Shown here: piece after piece, positions 12,312 to 24,600 of the stretch
Position numbering within the stretch: position 1 is the first letter of the stretch
Layout: every line of letters starts with the position of its first letter
Source: Pochonia chlamydosporia 170
Taxonomy: Eukaryota > Ascomycota > Sordariomycetes > Hypocreales > Clavicipitaceae
Direction: 5' to 3'
DNA length: 64,000 bases
Assembly: GCF_001653235.2 (NCBI RefSeq)
Contig: NC_035792.1
Coordinates: 1,426,001-1,490,000 of the forward strand
Made by a program: the position numbers and the translations under genes
The notes under the pieces: model-generated
What the model was told of the DNA's origin: nothing
The model's input: only the letters and a program-made list of their open reading frames with translations
Databases searched by the model: none

Positions 12312-14018
12312 TCAACCCGATGATTCGCTATTATCACGAACCGGCCGGATCCATGGCTCCCATTCAAACCTATACGTTTTGCCCGGCAATCCTTTTGCCA
12401 TGTGAATAGTATTGAGTATCCGCATGTTTACGGCTTCTTCCTCCGAGAAATCAAGAATGAGATCGGCGAGTTTATGGGTTTGGCATACAAACAGTCCTCG
12501 AACGCAGTTACACTGTGCAAAATCTTCGGGAACCTCTGTATTAGCATGTTCTTTGTCGAATGCCATTTTTGCTTCGATAAGGAATCGAGATAATTGTCCG
12601 TCCAGGAACCCATCTTGTCGCGGTAACTCTTTCAAGATGGTAACAATCCTCCTGCGGAGGTGGATGCTGTTTGTTGTAAGTCCAATCATCCGGAGTACTT
12701 CGCAGATAGACAGAGAGAAGGAAAAGACAGGTGAGGATCCTTGGTAGATGTCGCCAGCCATGGATTCTCGCTCGAGGATCTCTTCCGCTGCATCCACGAA
12801 AAGAGCCATCTTTGGAATACTTTTGATCAGAGTTTCTGGTGTTCTATTGCGGCGTACACTGACACAAAGGTCCTCGCAGTCAACTAGCAGTCGCAGTCTG
12901 TGTAGGGCTTCCATATCGAGCTCTGGAGAGCCCTCCTTGGAGCCCTCCTGCGACTTCTCGAGCGCGAGGAACTTATCTCTCCATCGATTCCAGCAAGCTG
13001 TATAAGCCATAGACTTCTCTCGCATTGGATACAGCCCCTTGTCGTTGTCTGGGTGAAGCATGGCACGGCCGAAATGAAGATGAAGATACTCAAAGTACGC
13101 CTCTGTTACTGTCGTAAACGGCTTTGGAGAAATAGTAACTTGAGTCATGGCAATCTGCCGTTGCACCGCTGCTGATTTGGCACCGCCCATATCGGAAAGC
13201 TGATACTGAAATGTGGTGACCAGTTGCAGGAGAGACCTAGGACGCACCACGGCGCCTGGTGAATCTTCATATTGCCAGAATTCCCACTGGTAGAAGAGTT
13301 CCACTGCGTTTTCTATGTGTAGTTTGGCGTGCTTTATATTTCGCTGGAGACAGCATATGCCAACAAAGAGGACGCTGGCCAGCAGCACGGTTTCCTTGTC
13401 GGCATAAGTCATGTGCTTCTTGCTAGTTAGCGGAATCAGGTGTTGGATGGCCTTGTTGTACTGTCTCAGGGCAATCGTATAGTAGTCTTCAGCCATGGTC
13501 ATCTTTCGATCTCCTGGCAGAGCGCCAAGCTTCATCTTATGATGCATAGCCGAGAAAGCAAGGCTGGCGTGCCATATCAGAGGGGAAGACTGCGTGGCTT
13601 GCATGACATCGCGAGTCCAGAAGCCTTGATCAAACGCCCCTGCCACTTGAGTAATTGTGAGGTTACGTAGCAAGTCGAATATCTGCTTCTCGCGAGCGTT
13701 AGACTGCACGCCCACGGGTGTCTGTGGAAGAAACAATGGTCGATTCATTGTCGGGAACGATGCTTGAAAGCCTTTTGGCCGATTCAGCCATAGGCTGCAC
13801 TCTCGTCCATTTATGAGACAGCGCTTGCATGCAGGCTCTCCTTCATCGCACTTGACACGACGAATCCTGCTCGACCCAGGAAGGTGCTGTTAGCCAGCGG
13901 CAATTAAGATTGGAAACCGAAGATCCCCCCTGAGTGCGGAAACGTACCGACATGCCTCGCATCCTGTCTTTACCTTACTATGCCATCTCTTCTTCCTTTC
14001 CTTAGGTTGTTCGGGCAT
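12312..14018 (-). CDS. Zn2Cys6 fungal transcription factor
   Basis: Two exons (14018-13948 and 13866-12312) encode 541 residues. The 81 nt intron (donor GTACGT, acceptor GCAG) interrupts the zinc cluster after the second cysteine, in phase 2. Splicing gives CEACRIRRVKCDEGEP followed by CKRC, with Cys at 20, 23, 30, 37, 40 and 47: a canonical Zn2Cys6 motif preceded by a basic stretch. The remainder is helical, with a pattern common in fungal-specific regulators (LIWHASLAFSAMHH, then YYTIALRQYNKAIQHL). These proteins usually dimerise and bind CGG-type half-sites. The target is unknown. The upstream start gives the basic N-terminal tail; starting at Met 13748 would lose the zinc cluster. The neighbouring SDR gene is on the same strand, 692 nt downstream. 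Confidence 0.88.
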
Positions 14019-15026
14019 CGCGAAAAGTCTTCTTGTTAACACTGAGCATTTGACGATGTGGAAAGAAGTCCCGTGGGATATGTTGTCTGGTGTCTCTAGT
14101 CCTAGGACTCAGGACTTCTAAGCAGCAAGTTACATCGCTCACGGCAGTCCAGGAATAGTTAACTAAGTCCGGCTTCGGGGAATCATATACCCCGCATTTT
14201 TAGGTTTACCATGGATGGTTTATCTTGCATAAATATACATCTCACGTTAGGGAACACGATCCGTACTATTTGTCGCATTGTAGATCCAGGAACACAAGAA
14301 AAATGTAGTGTAGAATTCTCGTGTTACCTACACGAGCAGCCAACAGTTCTGTACTTTATGTATGGATCCACCTTACGTTGCCTCTTGGCGTGTCTTAGTG
14401 TAACTATAATTCATCTGATGTCTTCAACGCAATTGACTTCTCTATGCACCTGCACAACTTTGTGCAAAACGACATTGCCATCTGGTTGTGACGCAGAACC
14501 CAACGGTGGTGTCAGGAGGGGAGTAACGTTCTAAAGAACGGCATTGTTTCAGAATTAGTTCCCTGGAATTCCTCTCGGTACTTGACACCCCTTTCATCAT
14601 CATCAGACTAAAAGGCTCGAAGGATTCAGTTTCAATGCCGAAGACTTCAATGGATCCACCAGTGCTGACACTCCTGAGCAACTGGCTCCTTGCGCATTCT
14701 CAAACCGAGAGCCCACCTCTTATGCCTCCAACCATACGAAAAGCACCCGCAGCAACACTGCAAAATGCACTGATTACTTTTGAATTCCACAATAATGTAG
14801 TGTATTTGTTATTCATTTTATCATCTAGTTTAAATGATCATGATATGAGATACACGAGATACTAATCCGACGGGCAGCCTACACAGGCAATTGTAGTCCC
14901 ACCGCCCGGCAGAATTTTCCACCCCACGTCACTCACTGGACAACACCAAGAACGACCATTGAAAATCATAGACCAAACATAAAGAAGTGCTTGCTAGAAC
15001 GCGGGCCTTCTCAATTTACATTCAAA
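14019..15026. other. Intergenic between Zn2Cys6 gene and RRP45
   Basis: A 1.0 kb divergent promoter region. A CTAGGACTCAGGACTT stretch near 14102 resembles the repeats at 6475-6500. A 107-codon open frame at 14211-14534 has random-looking composition and is not called as a gene. Confidence 0.55.
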
Positions 15027-15975
15027 ATGCCCCGAGATGCAGAGCCTTCCCTCAGCGAGAAGACCTTTCTCACCAAAGCACTAGAGGAAGGCTTGCGCCT
15101 GGACAATCGCAAGTTTGAGCAGTTCCGGTCCTTGGAGCTCACCTTTGGGGATGAATTTGGCGTAGCAGATGTCAAGTGCGGAAAGACGAGGTATGCGACA
15201 TACAGACCGAAAGCACCATGTAACACCTCATTTCAAGATACTAATATAAAGCTACAGAATTGTCGCCAAAGTCTCTGCAGAAGTAACCGTACCCTTCACA
15301 GACCGTCCCTTTGACGGCATTTTCACAATCTCCTCAGAACTCAGCCCCATGGTCGCTCCCTCATTCGAAGTAAACCGTCCCACAGAACAAGAAGTTCTCC
15401 TCTCAAGAATTCTCGAAAAGACCATCCGCCGGTCAGGCGCTCTTGACACCGAGTCCCTCTGTCTCATCGCCGGACAAAAGTGCTGGTCCGTCCGCGCTGA
15501 TGTTCATGTCCTGTCCCACGACGGAAACCTCCTCGACGTGGCGTGTTTCGCCGTTGTCGCCGCACTTCGTCACTTTCGAAAACCAGAGACCACCATGGAT
15601 GGCGAGACGCTGACCATTTACACACCGGCGGAGCGGGAACCCGTGGCGTTGAGTTGGCTACATTCGCCGTTTTGCGTAACGTTTAGCTTCTTCGGGGAAG
15701 AAGGGGACACGGTGTTGATGGACACAACGTGGCTGGAGGAGCAGTTGAGGGTGAGCAATTGTACGTTTAGTTTGAACAAGCACGGGGAGATATGCCAGGT
15801 GTCAAAGCTGGGAGGGGCGGATGTTGATGCGCCGATTTTTGTGAGGTGCGCGCAGTTGGCGCTGGAGAGGGTCAAGATATTTACGGACTTGGTGGATAGG
15901 CGGTTGGTGGAGGATGGTAAGAGTAGAGATAAGGGCGGGTTGATGGTGGAGTTGAAGGCTGATAATGACAGATGA
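15027..15975 (+). CDS. RRP45: Exosome complex subunit RRP45 (EXOSC9 orthologue)
   Basis: Two exons (15027-15190 and 15258-15975) encode 293 residues. The 67 nt intron starts GTATGC and ends ACAG. The protein opens with EKTFLTKALEEGLRLDNRK and FRSLELTFGDEFG, the usual N-terminus of RRP45-type RNase PH-fold subunits. The fungal/human signature follows in exon 2: RPFDGIF, NRPTEQEVLLSRILEK, ALDTESLCLIAGQKCW and DVHVLSHDGNLLD. RRP45 is one of six RNase PH-like proteins forming the catalytically inert hexameric ring of the eukaryotic RNA exosome, in nucleus and cytoplasm, which threads RNA to RRP44 and RRP6. The length fits the fungal family, shorter than human EXOSC9, which has an extended C-terminal tail. 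The start at 15027 matches the conserved N-terminus; there is no ATG in the upstream in-frame extension. Confidence 0.93.
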
Positions 15976-16285
15976 TGTGACTGGGAGAATAGGTAGGGAG
16001 ATGGGAAAATAAGGTGGTGTGTATATACTACGGCGCATTACGTTACGGTACGGCAGGATAGAAAAACAACGATACATCTTGATACCCCAAAGATTAGGAC
16101 CATTCAGATGCGTTCCCCATTGCAGAAAAAAAGTTTGCTGATCTAGGCATAATGCCGCTAAACAAAGGTATGATAATGTCCAGATCTATCCAGCCCAAGA
16201 CGCCGTGCTAAACCACACACTCTACATACATGGTTCGTAGCTCATAAAAAATGTAACAACAATCCCTTCCACAGCTAATAACGAC
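15976..16285. other. Intergenic between convergent RRP45 and ARL3
   Basis: 310 nt between convergent genes. It holds presumptive 3' UTRs only; nothing else is seen. Confidence 0.6.
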
Positions 16286-16984
16286 TCACCTCATGACCGG
16301 TGGTCTCGACTCCTTATTCCACTGCACCCTTGTCCTCACCCAGTCCACTGCCTCTCTCACGCCGTCTCCCGTCAACGCGCTCAACGACAATACCCTTGAA
16401 TCACGAATACTGCTAGCCTTATCACCCTCCATAACCTTCTTCACCAACCCTTCCTTGATACGGATCGTCTCCACGCAATCCTCTCTATCCTGCTTATTCG
16501 CAAGAATCAGCAGCGGCACGCCCTCTGTCTCTGAATGCTGCAAAACATCTTCCAGCACGAGTCTACATTCTTCCAGCCGGCCGTTGTCATCGTCCTCGAG
16601 CGAGCCGTCGCCGATGTCTGTGCTGTCGATGATGAAGACTATCGCGTGACAGCTCGCGTAGTAGCTTTGCCAGAGGTTGCGAAGGGACAGCTGGCCGCCG
16701 ACATCCCATAATTTTAGATACATATCCGGTAGGGTTATTGTAGAGACATTTTGGCCGACAGTGGGCACGGTTTTGAGTTTTGGTTCGGGCCCGTTGGGGA
16801 GGTACATGGATTTGACCTGCTCGTGGAATGTGGTTTTGCCGGCATTGTCGAGACCTAGCAGAATGACCGAGTATTCTGTTGGATACATAGATTAGTTCGG
16901 TTCGTACTTGTGATTCGTTTGGCGAATGTACTGACCTTCTTTGCTTGTCGCATACAGATACAGGCCTTTGGCGAGGTGGTACAT
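16286..16984 (-). CDS. ARL3: Arf-like GTPase, ARL3/ARFRP1 orthologue
   Basis: Two exons (16984-16936 and 16875-16286) encode 212 residues. The intron begins GTCAGT and ends CCAACAG. Exon 1 supplies the N-terminal helix MYHLAKGLYLYATSKE, missed if translation is started at the Met in the intron. GTP-binding motifs are complete: GLDNAGKTT (residues 24-32), WDVGGQ, NKQD and SALTG. There is no Gly2, so it is not an N-myristoylated Arf. GLDNAGKTTF, ASCHAIVFIIDSTD and the RPP-containing C-terminus place it with yeast Arl3p and animal ARFRP1 (not human ARL3). These act at the trans-Golgi upstream of Arl1 and golgin recruitment. The Met-Tyr start fits the NatC acetylation that targets yeast Arl3 to the Golgi. 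An acidic insertion (GSLEDDDNGR) follows the switch II region. Confidence 0.9.
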
Positions 16985-18582
16985 GTTTTCTGGACTTTGA
17001 CGGGGTCGTCGGTTCGTTTACCCCAGCTCAACTTGTTTGGAAAGCAGTCGCGTGCATTTGTGGTCGCGGACAAGAGGCTCGGCGCTGATACTAGGGTCGT
17101 AGGTCGCGATAATGGGGAGGTGTGGTTTGCGGTTTGCGACGCGAGCCAAGTTCTGAGTTGGTGTCGAGGTACACTTTGGAGATGCTGTCATTTGAACATT
17201 GGAGGTTTAGACCTGGAGTCCAACAGTGGCCAGTAGCAGCAGCGCAGTGGGGAAAGGTCCCAGCTCCCAGCCTTTGACCCATCAAACAGCATGAAACTTC
17301 AATGTTGTCATTCTGCTTACAGATTTCAGTATAGGCTCATACAAGGTAAGTTAAATTCATATGTGCTGTACTGCGTGTTTTGCTTTGCATGATTTCTCGT
17401 CTTGTGTGCTTATTGAGAATCAAATCATTCCTGGTTGGTGTACCTTTGCCGGAAGTCTGGTGATATAATATCACCGGGGGCTGCCAAGTGCAGCTGCATC
17501 CAACGTCTACCACTCAGTAGTGTGACATAATGCACGGATACTTAGGCATACGACCAGACAATACGGAATACTGACATGGACAATAGAGGAAGAAGCAATG
17601 CCCGAACTTGTTAAAAGCTGTGATATTGAAATTGAAAATTATGTGTTGTTTTTAGTATCCGCCACACACAATACCAGACACCTATTGTTCACGGTTCTGC
17701 TGATTGGTTGGTCCCCAACAAGCTCAAATGGCCCGCGGAGAAGATAAACACTTTCCATACATTTGGGTTAAGCTCGAGTCTACTTGAGGTGCGAAAAGGG
17801 AGAGTAAGTTACGAGCTTCCCAATGTAGGAAAATCAGGCCCATATATGCAGAGTCAACTCCATCACCAGACATTCTAGTTCGACGTTGATGTGGGCAACT
17901 TGGAATCTGGGTCGTCAGACTTAAACAGAAGGTGCCACCAAGGGCGTCTGGTATGGCCAAAGTAGCTGGTTCGATGCTTACCATGTGGGAAGGTGGTGGA
18001 CTGAAGTAGTTGGTACACCAGGCAGTATGCAGATGCCTGTTGTCTCCTGTATTTTCGTGTGCACTTGCAGTTGAGCGGCTGGAACCTCGGCCACAGGTGA
18101 CATGGAGTTCCAGTAGAAGGCCAATGGTCCAGTCCATCTCAGCAAATGGCGGCTTGCCGTAACTTGACCGCGAAGATTGACCGCCGCGCCAAGCCACTTT
18201 GGGTTTTCCACGTCAGCCTTGGAGCCAACGTTGGAGCCGACTGCTCTAGTGCAACGTCAGTCACTTGGGGGACACATTGCGCCTTGTCTAGCCCGTCGGC
18301 ATCAATTTCCATCACACCAAACTTGGATCTGAACTCGTTCCAAGTTCCCCATCCTCATCCTCTCGGCACTGGCATCCCTCGCGCTCGCGATCCCTTCTAC
18401 ACCAAGCTTCGGCGCACGAGCAGCGGACTCATGCTCTCCTTGCCCCCGCCGTGAGGCTCGTGTACGAGCTCCAAAGCTCCAACCTCCATTTCCGTTTCCG
18501 TGCCTGACTTGACGATCGTCCGATTGACTCCCTCTATCAGCGTCTCAAAACTCCTGCCCGTACCGGGCCCTAAGAGCTGACA
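16985..18582. other. 1.6 kb divergent promoter region, ARL3 / NHX1
   Basis: It separates two divergent housekeeping genes. A 157-codon minus-strand frame (17724-18197) shows no motif, signal or convincing splice context. The sequence near 18250-18560 is C/T-rich, as expected of an NHX1 promoter and 5' UTR. No RNA gene is recognised. Confidence 0.55.
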
Positions 18583-20867
18583 ATGGGGTTGGCAACAGAA
18601 GTCGCCGACCTGGGGTTCAAGCTCCTGAGTATGTCCCAGCGCCGGGAATCCTTCCTGCCATGGAGAGATGCGAGACCGTTAGACTGACATGGTGTGCCAC
18701 AGGGCGAGAAGACAGTGACGAAGGTTCGTTCGACAAGCCAGTTTCATGCGATTTCCCCCGACGCACCCTCGATTCGAGATTCATTTGTCGGGACTCACTG
18801 CTGACTTATGCCTTTAGAAGGCGATGGCGCGAAGAAGGAATTGTACGCAGCATGGACAATCTTCATCGCCATTTTACTGCTCATCGCGGCCTTTTTTACG
18901 AGTTACATGCTTCAAATCAAGAAAGTGACTGCAATCCATGAAACAGTCATTTCCATTTTCGCAGGTTCGCAATTGAAACCTCCCTGAAGCAACCATCTGG
19001 CGTTGCGCAGTCGCCTGTAATATGTCGTACTCTGGCCGCAAAACTAACTGGAGCCGCGCGGCAACTTAGGCATGACGGTTGGATTAATCCTCATGATTAC
19101 TTCGGGCGATTCGATACGAAGCTTGATTAATTTCGACTACCAAATCTTCTTCAACCTGCTACTGCCGCCGATTATCCTGTCTTCCGGCTACGAGTTGCAC
19201 CAAGCCAATTTTTTCCGCAACATTGGCACAATTCTCACATTTGCCTTTGCAGGAACGTTTTTGTCTGCCGTTGTTATAGGGTTAATTCTTTGGCTCTTTT
19301 CACTGCTCCCCGGAACTCTTAAAATGACATTTGTTGACGCAATTTCTGTTGGTGCCACTTTGTCAGCTACTGATCCCGTCACCATTTTGGCTATTTTCAA
19401 CACCTACAAGGTCGACCCTAAGTTGTACACCATCATCTTCGGCGAGTCAATCCTCAACGATGCCATTGCTATTGTCATTTTTGAGACAGCACAGAAATAT
19501 AACAAGGGCGAGGCAACTAGCTATGGAATCCTCAGTTTCTTCGAAGGTGTGGGCATCTTCTTGCTGGTTTTCTTCAGCAGTTTGATGGTTGGCATTGTTG
19601 TCGGCGTTGCCACCGCTTTGCTACTCAAGTTTACGTATCTCAGGAGATATACCAAGATTGAAAGCAGTCTCGTTTTCTTGATTGCCTATGCCACCTACTT
19701 TTTCTCCCAGGGTGTGCACTTGTCTGGTACGTGCTACTTTCTATAGCTGTGGCTCGTGTCTCGGTTTGCTGACGACCACTAGGTATCGTATCGTTGCTTT
19801 TCTGTGGTATAACGTTGAAGCACTATGCTTATTTCAACATGTCTCGCCGAACTCAACTCACGACCAAGTACATCTTCCAAGTAATCTCGCAACTATCAGA
19901 AAATTTCATTTTCATTTATCTTGGACTGGCGCTGTTCACAGATAGTGCGCTATCATTTCAGCCGCCTCTTATTATGGTCACGATTCTGGCCGTTTGCGCT
20001 GCTCGATGGGTCGCAGTTTTCCCTCTCTCCAAAGCCATTAACTGGTTCATTTGGTACCGTGCCAAACGACGTGGCATTGAAGTTGGCGAGGAACTACCGT
20101 ACAATTACCAAGCAATGCTCTTTTGGGCTGGCCTCCGTGGCGCAGTCGGTGTGGCTCTGGCTGAACTTCTCACTGGAGACAACGCCCTCGCCCTTCGAGC
20201 CACTGTGCTGGTCGTGGTCGTGCTCACCGTCATCATCTTTGGCGGCACCACTGCTCGTATGCTGGAAATCCTGGGTATCCGGACTGGCGTTGTGGAAGAA
20301 ATCGACAGCGACGACGAGTTTGATATCGAGACACTAGCTGGCGGCCTCCATGCCAAACGCTCAGGCGGCGGTATTGGCTACACACCCCGGCGAAACGGTA
20401 CAATTGCTCTCAGCAACCTAGAAGAAGGGCGGTCCGCCAGCTACGTATCGGGGCATAGATCACCGCACCTCCCAGGAAGTGGCCAAAATACCCGAGGAAA
20501 CAGCCTCAGTCGAAAGAACTCCACCCGCAACCAGGAAGACCTCGAAAGGACTGATCTACTCGCCCGCAACGGCGACGACTCCGATTTCGACACCGACATT
20601 GACACGTCTGACCTGCCTCCTCCCGCTCGTCGCGCTCGCTTGAGCCCGCAGCCCTCTCCTCAGACAGACAGTGCCTTTATGAGCCCAACTGGCGAGCCGT
20701 CACAACCGGCTCCCATGACTGCTACCGGAGCCATTCGTCAACTTTGGAGTGCAGAAGATCCAGCAGGTCTGTTCAGGCAACTAGATGAGGACTTTATCAA
20801 GCCGAAGCTCTTACTCCAAGGGGATAACAACAAGGGTGGCCATGGTGGCTCTGGTCCATCGACCTAG
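18583..20867 (+). CDS. NHX1: Endosomal/vacuolar Na+(K+)/H+ exchanger
   Basis: Five exons (18583-18628, 18703-18723, 18818-18964, 19070-19726, 19783-20867) encode 651 residues, close to the length of yeast Nhx1. The hydrophobic core carries the conserved exchanger motifs: AIHETVISIFAG, FFNLLLPPIILSSGYEL (the amiloride-binding region), GATLSATDPVTILAIF, GESILNDAIAIV with the paired Asn-Asp of the ion site, and WAGLRGAVGVAL. IIFGGTTARMLE ends the membrane domain, followed by DSDDEFDIE and a long Ser/Arg-rich cytosolic tail. Nhx1 exchanges cytosolic Na+ or K+ for lumenal H+ in late endosomes and controls vacuolar pH and trafficking. Exon 2 is only 21 nt and is flanked by good splice signals (GTATGT, CTGAC, CACAG; GTTCGT, CTGAC, TTTAG). 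It is in frame, so skipping would remove seven residues cleanly. Confidence 0.92.
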
Positions 20868-21617
20868 CTGGATTATGAGGACAGGTAGATGTTGACAAAT
20901 ACGGCAATGAGTGTTGGCGTGTGCTGGAGAAAAAGATGAATACACGGTTGATGGGCTGGGCTGGGCTGGGCTGATGAGACAGACATGATGTTATGGGAAC
21001 CATGTCTGCTGGGTATTTATTGTACATTTTTTCATGGCAAATCATGTGGCGTTTTTTTCTTGTATTTTTATTTCGTCAGGTCCCTAGATGTTGGCACTAG
21101 AGAGGATGGCTTGGCAAATGCTTTCCAAATGTATGCGGAACATCGTTGAGGAAATACACCAGTTGCAGTCTACACCTTGCACACGACGAGGACGGAACAT
21201 GTTAAACACGGGGAGACGAGTCACCCACTGTGAACAGATATAATTATGTGCGTGCCTTCTTTGGGCAAATCGTTTTACGTCGACAAGAGCTTCCATGCCC
21301 CGTTCCGACAATATTAGCTATATACAATTCAACCCATCAATAGGTTCATCTCAATCCTCGCCGGCTAATTCCACCTATTCTGCCCGATTATCCGTAATCG
21401 AGTCGCAGTAATTCTTCCTTGAAATATAAACTCCTAACCATCCACAAAACATACAACGTGACTGTGCAAATGAGGTGAAAACGAGATATGAGGAAGCGGC
21501 ACTCAGCCTAAATAGCTTCCTGTTGCACGACGTTTCCGATACAGAGAGAACATAGTAGCTAAGCAGTAAACGCGAACAAGCATTGCGAAAAGTCTTCATC
21601 TGAAAACAAGAAGCACC
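20868..21617. other. Intergenic between convergent NHX1 and EAF1
   Basis: 750 nt between convergent stop codons. It holds the 3' UTRs and a four-unit GGGCT repeat just downstream of NHX1. No gene seen. Confidence 0.6.
20953..20970 (+). repeat. GGGCT tandem repeat, G-quadruplex-type motif
   Basis: Four GGG runs separated by two-base CT loops, in the sense strand about 85 nt after the NHX1 stop codon. The pattern satisfies the usual G-quadruplex rule and would lie in the 3' UTR if the transcript extends this far. Confidence 0.6.
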
Positions 21618-24600
21618 TTATTGGCCGGCTGAAGGCGTGGCGCTGCCGCTGGATTGGCGTTGATGAGACTGTGCCGGGCTTGCAGTCGGACCAGGTGTAG
21701 GAGAGGCTTGGCTTGCTGCGCGCTGTTGAGCTTGTTGTTGTTGAGCTTGCTGGACTTGCTGGGCCTTTGCTTGTTGCTGAGCCTGGAGGGCCGCCTGCTG
21801 TTGCTGTTGTCGAAGCAGAGCTGCGTATTGGTGAGGACTGGTTGTTGCCGCAATGCTGTTGGCGAGGCCCGGCTGTCCAGTTCCACCAGCAGCAGCATTC
21901 ATCGCAGATTGGCGCTGTGCCATCATAGCCCTGGTAAGATGTTCTGTTGCCACTTGACGTGCTTGCTCCGGTGTAAGATTTGGGTTCTTAGCCTTGAACT
22001 GGGCTTCCAGTTGAGCAAGCTGAGCTGCGATACCAGCGGGAAGTTGCGGATGAACTCGTTGGCCTGGTGAACTAGCATTGACAGAGGCAGGCATATGTAA
22101 ACCGTTTGTTGGTGGTGACGTGTGCCCGTTGGCATTGGCGGCTGCGCTGTATTGAGCCATCATGGCTTGCGCCGTGGTCATGAAGTTCTGCTGGTTGATT
22201 CCATTGATGCCATTACGCAAGGGAGGCGAGCTGTGCTGGCCAGGCGTACCAACTGTCGTCCCGTTGACCTGTTGTTGAGGTTGATGCTGCTGCTGTTGTT
22301 GCTGCGGTTGGGGCTGCTGTTGATGCTGTTGGACTTGTTGTTGTTGTTGTTGTTGCTGTGGGTGATGTTGCTGCTGCTGCTGAGCCTGCTGGATCTGGAC
22401 TCGTTGCTGCTCTGATATACGTTGAGCACGTAGCATCAAGTTGGCGTCTGGTTGCTGGTTAGGCATAGGCATTCTTTGCTGTCCTTGCAGGGCAGCTTGC
22501 AACTGGGCTTGCTGGATGGCAGTCATTTGGTTCGGAGCTGAAAGTCCACCATTCATCTGAGCTTGGACGCCAGCAACTCCCACCCCATTGACTGGAGCTT
22601 GCATAGGCATTCGAGGCCGTTGAGCTGCGGCGGCCGCGGCGGCAGCCAGTTGACTTGGGATAGCTGGACGAGCACCAGCCGCTGCGACATTGCTGCTCGG
22701 AAGATGGTTTCCATTTTGCCCCTGAGCACCAGCGCCGGCTGCTCCGGCTGCTTGCGCCACCTGACCCTGAGCCCTGGCTTGCAAAGCAGCTCGTCGCTGA
22801 GCCTCTTGTCGCTGCGCAAATTGCGCCATCTTCTCTGCCAGAGCCTGGTCGCGTTCCCACCGCAGGATGCTGTAGTCGCGTGGTGTCTTCTTTTGACGTT
22901 GTGCAATGGTGTCGTTCGTCTTTTTGTTGGCTGAGTTCTGCGATGCTGAGTGTTGCTGTTTTTGAATGGTCGTCTCTCTCTTTTTGGCGAGTTTTCTCAT
23001 TGCATCAATAAGAGTCAAGTGCTTCTGGTTCCGGCGTCTCTCGACTCGCAGTGGCACCGAAGGTCTCCTGCGCACTGGGGTCACGGCGCTGCCAGAAGCG
23101 CTGGCCTGTTGCGCAGCTATTTGGTTTTGTTGAGCAATGACTCGCTGTGCTGCTTCGATCCTGCTGTTATATGCCTTAAAATACTGAGTCTTTTGCATGT
23201 CTGCTGGGAGGCCCTCAAGATTGATCCATCGCTCAAAGCATTCCCAAGGTGTTCGTCTCTCAGCTCCTGACTGAAACCTGGATTTGGTCGAAAGCATATT
23301 CGATATCAACGACCAGTTGTAGGAATACTCTCGAACAAGACCTCGGAGCTCGTCATCCTCCACCAACGTCCATTGTGAGGGACCGCGGCACTCGTAGAAG
23401 CTCTGCACAGGCATTGGATGTTCAGAGGGTGGTCGGAACTGATGGCCAGCATGTAGCCTATCTCGGATGTGCTTTGAATCTGGGTGAAATAGTGCCACTT
23501 CATCCGTTGAAGCTGGAAGCACAACATTGTGGACGGCTAGATCGGCTACAAATGCACCTTCACGCTCGTCATCTGACTCCTCATTCTCGTAGTTGAACCT
23601 GCTGCGTTTCCGTGGAGGTGTATGAGTCACAAGCTTCATGTTCCCCTCAACGTACTTGCTCAAGGGCAGAGCAGGGCGCCGCCAATGGGCATCGGGATCA
23701 TACTCGGGATTCGTGACATCCGCGTTGAGCACTTTCAGGGGCGACCCATACATCGGAAGTTCATCCAGCAAGGCATCTGAAGCAGTCGTGCGTCGCAGTC
23801 CAAAGACAACATCGTCTTCCTGTAGAGTAAAGATTGCTGATGGAGGTACAGTCTCCACAAAGTCGTCGGAAAGTTCGTCCACTGGTAGCGGTGAGTCTAC
23901 ATCTCCAGATGATACGAGATCTGGAGTCGGCTGATTGTCGGCGCTGTCTCCATCCGCATCGGCCATTGCGACATCAGCTTCAGCTGCTTCGGCTTTCGGA
24001 GGAATCGTGGCAGGAACCTGCATCTGCTTTCGCTCGTCGAGGGTTGCTTCATGCCATTCTGCACAGGCATAGGCCAGGTTTCGTGCAACCGCCATCTTCC
24101 ATTTACGTTCTTCACGGAAATCGGTCCGCATCCATTTCATCTCCTTCAGTAATGTGTCCCACTGGGTTGGGGGTCTTGTCGGCTCCGGGCATCGCTTCAG
24201 CTGTCGCATGGACCACTTATCGTGTTGTTGCAAATGGTACACCCGCCTGAGCACCCTACATGCCTGGTGATCTTGAATAACCAGGTTGGCATCTGGAGTG
24301 GCGATGGTCTTGTTTGCCTGGAACAATATTTTTTCAATAGGCTGCATCCAGTTCGAAGCACCGGTGAAGTTTTGTACAAAGAGTGGAGTGTAGTAATCGT
24401 CTGTTGGTTGCATAGCGTCCTTATACCCTGATACGATGGATTTCTCATCGACCCGCTTGGGCTGCTTACCAAACAAAACTGTTGAAACCTGGCCCTTGGA
24501 TCGGTCTCGTTTGTGTCCGTTTCTTATCTTGGATGCAGGAGATTGAGGAGTGGAGGTGACAGGTGTGAGTTGATCGTGTGATCCTTTTGTCGCATCTCGA

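Noticed and set aside
14211..14534. 107-codon plus-strand frame between Zn2Cys6 gene and RRP45
   Set aside because: Cys-containing but without signal peptide or regular pattern; random-looking composition in a promoter region.
17724..18197. 157-codon minus-strand open frame upstream of NHX1
   Set aside because: No domain, signal peptide or splice context, and its composition follows the local G/C pattern. It lies in a divergent promoter region.
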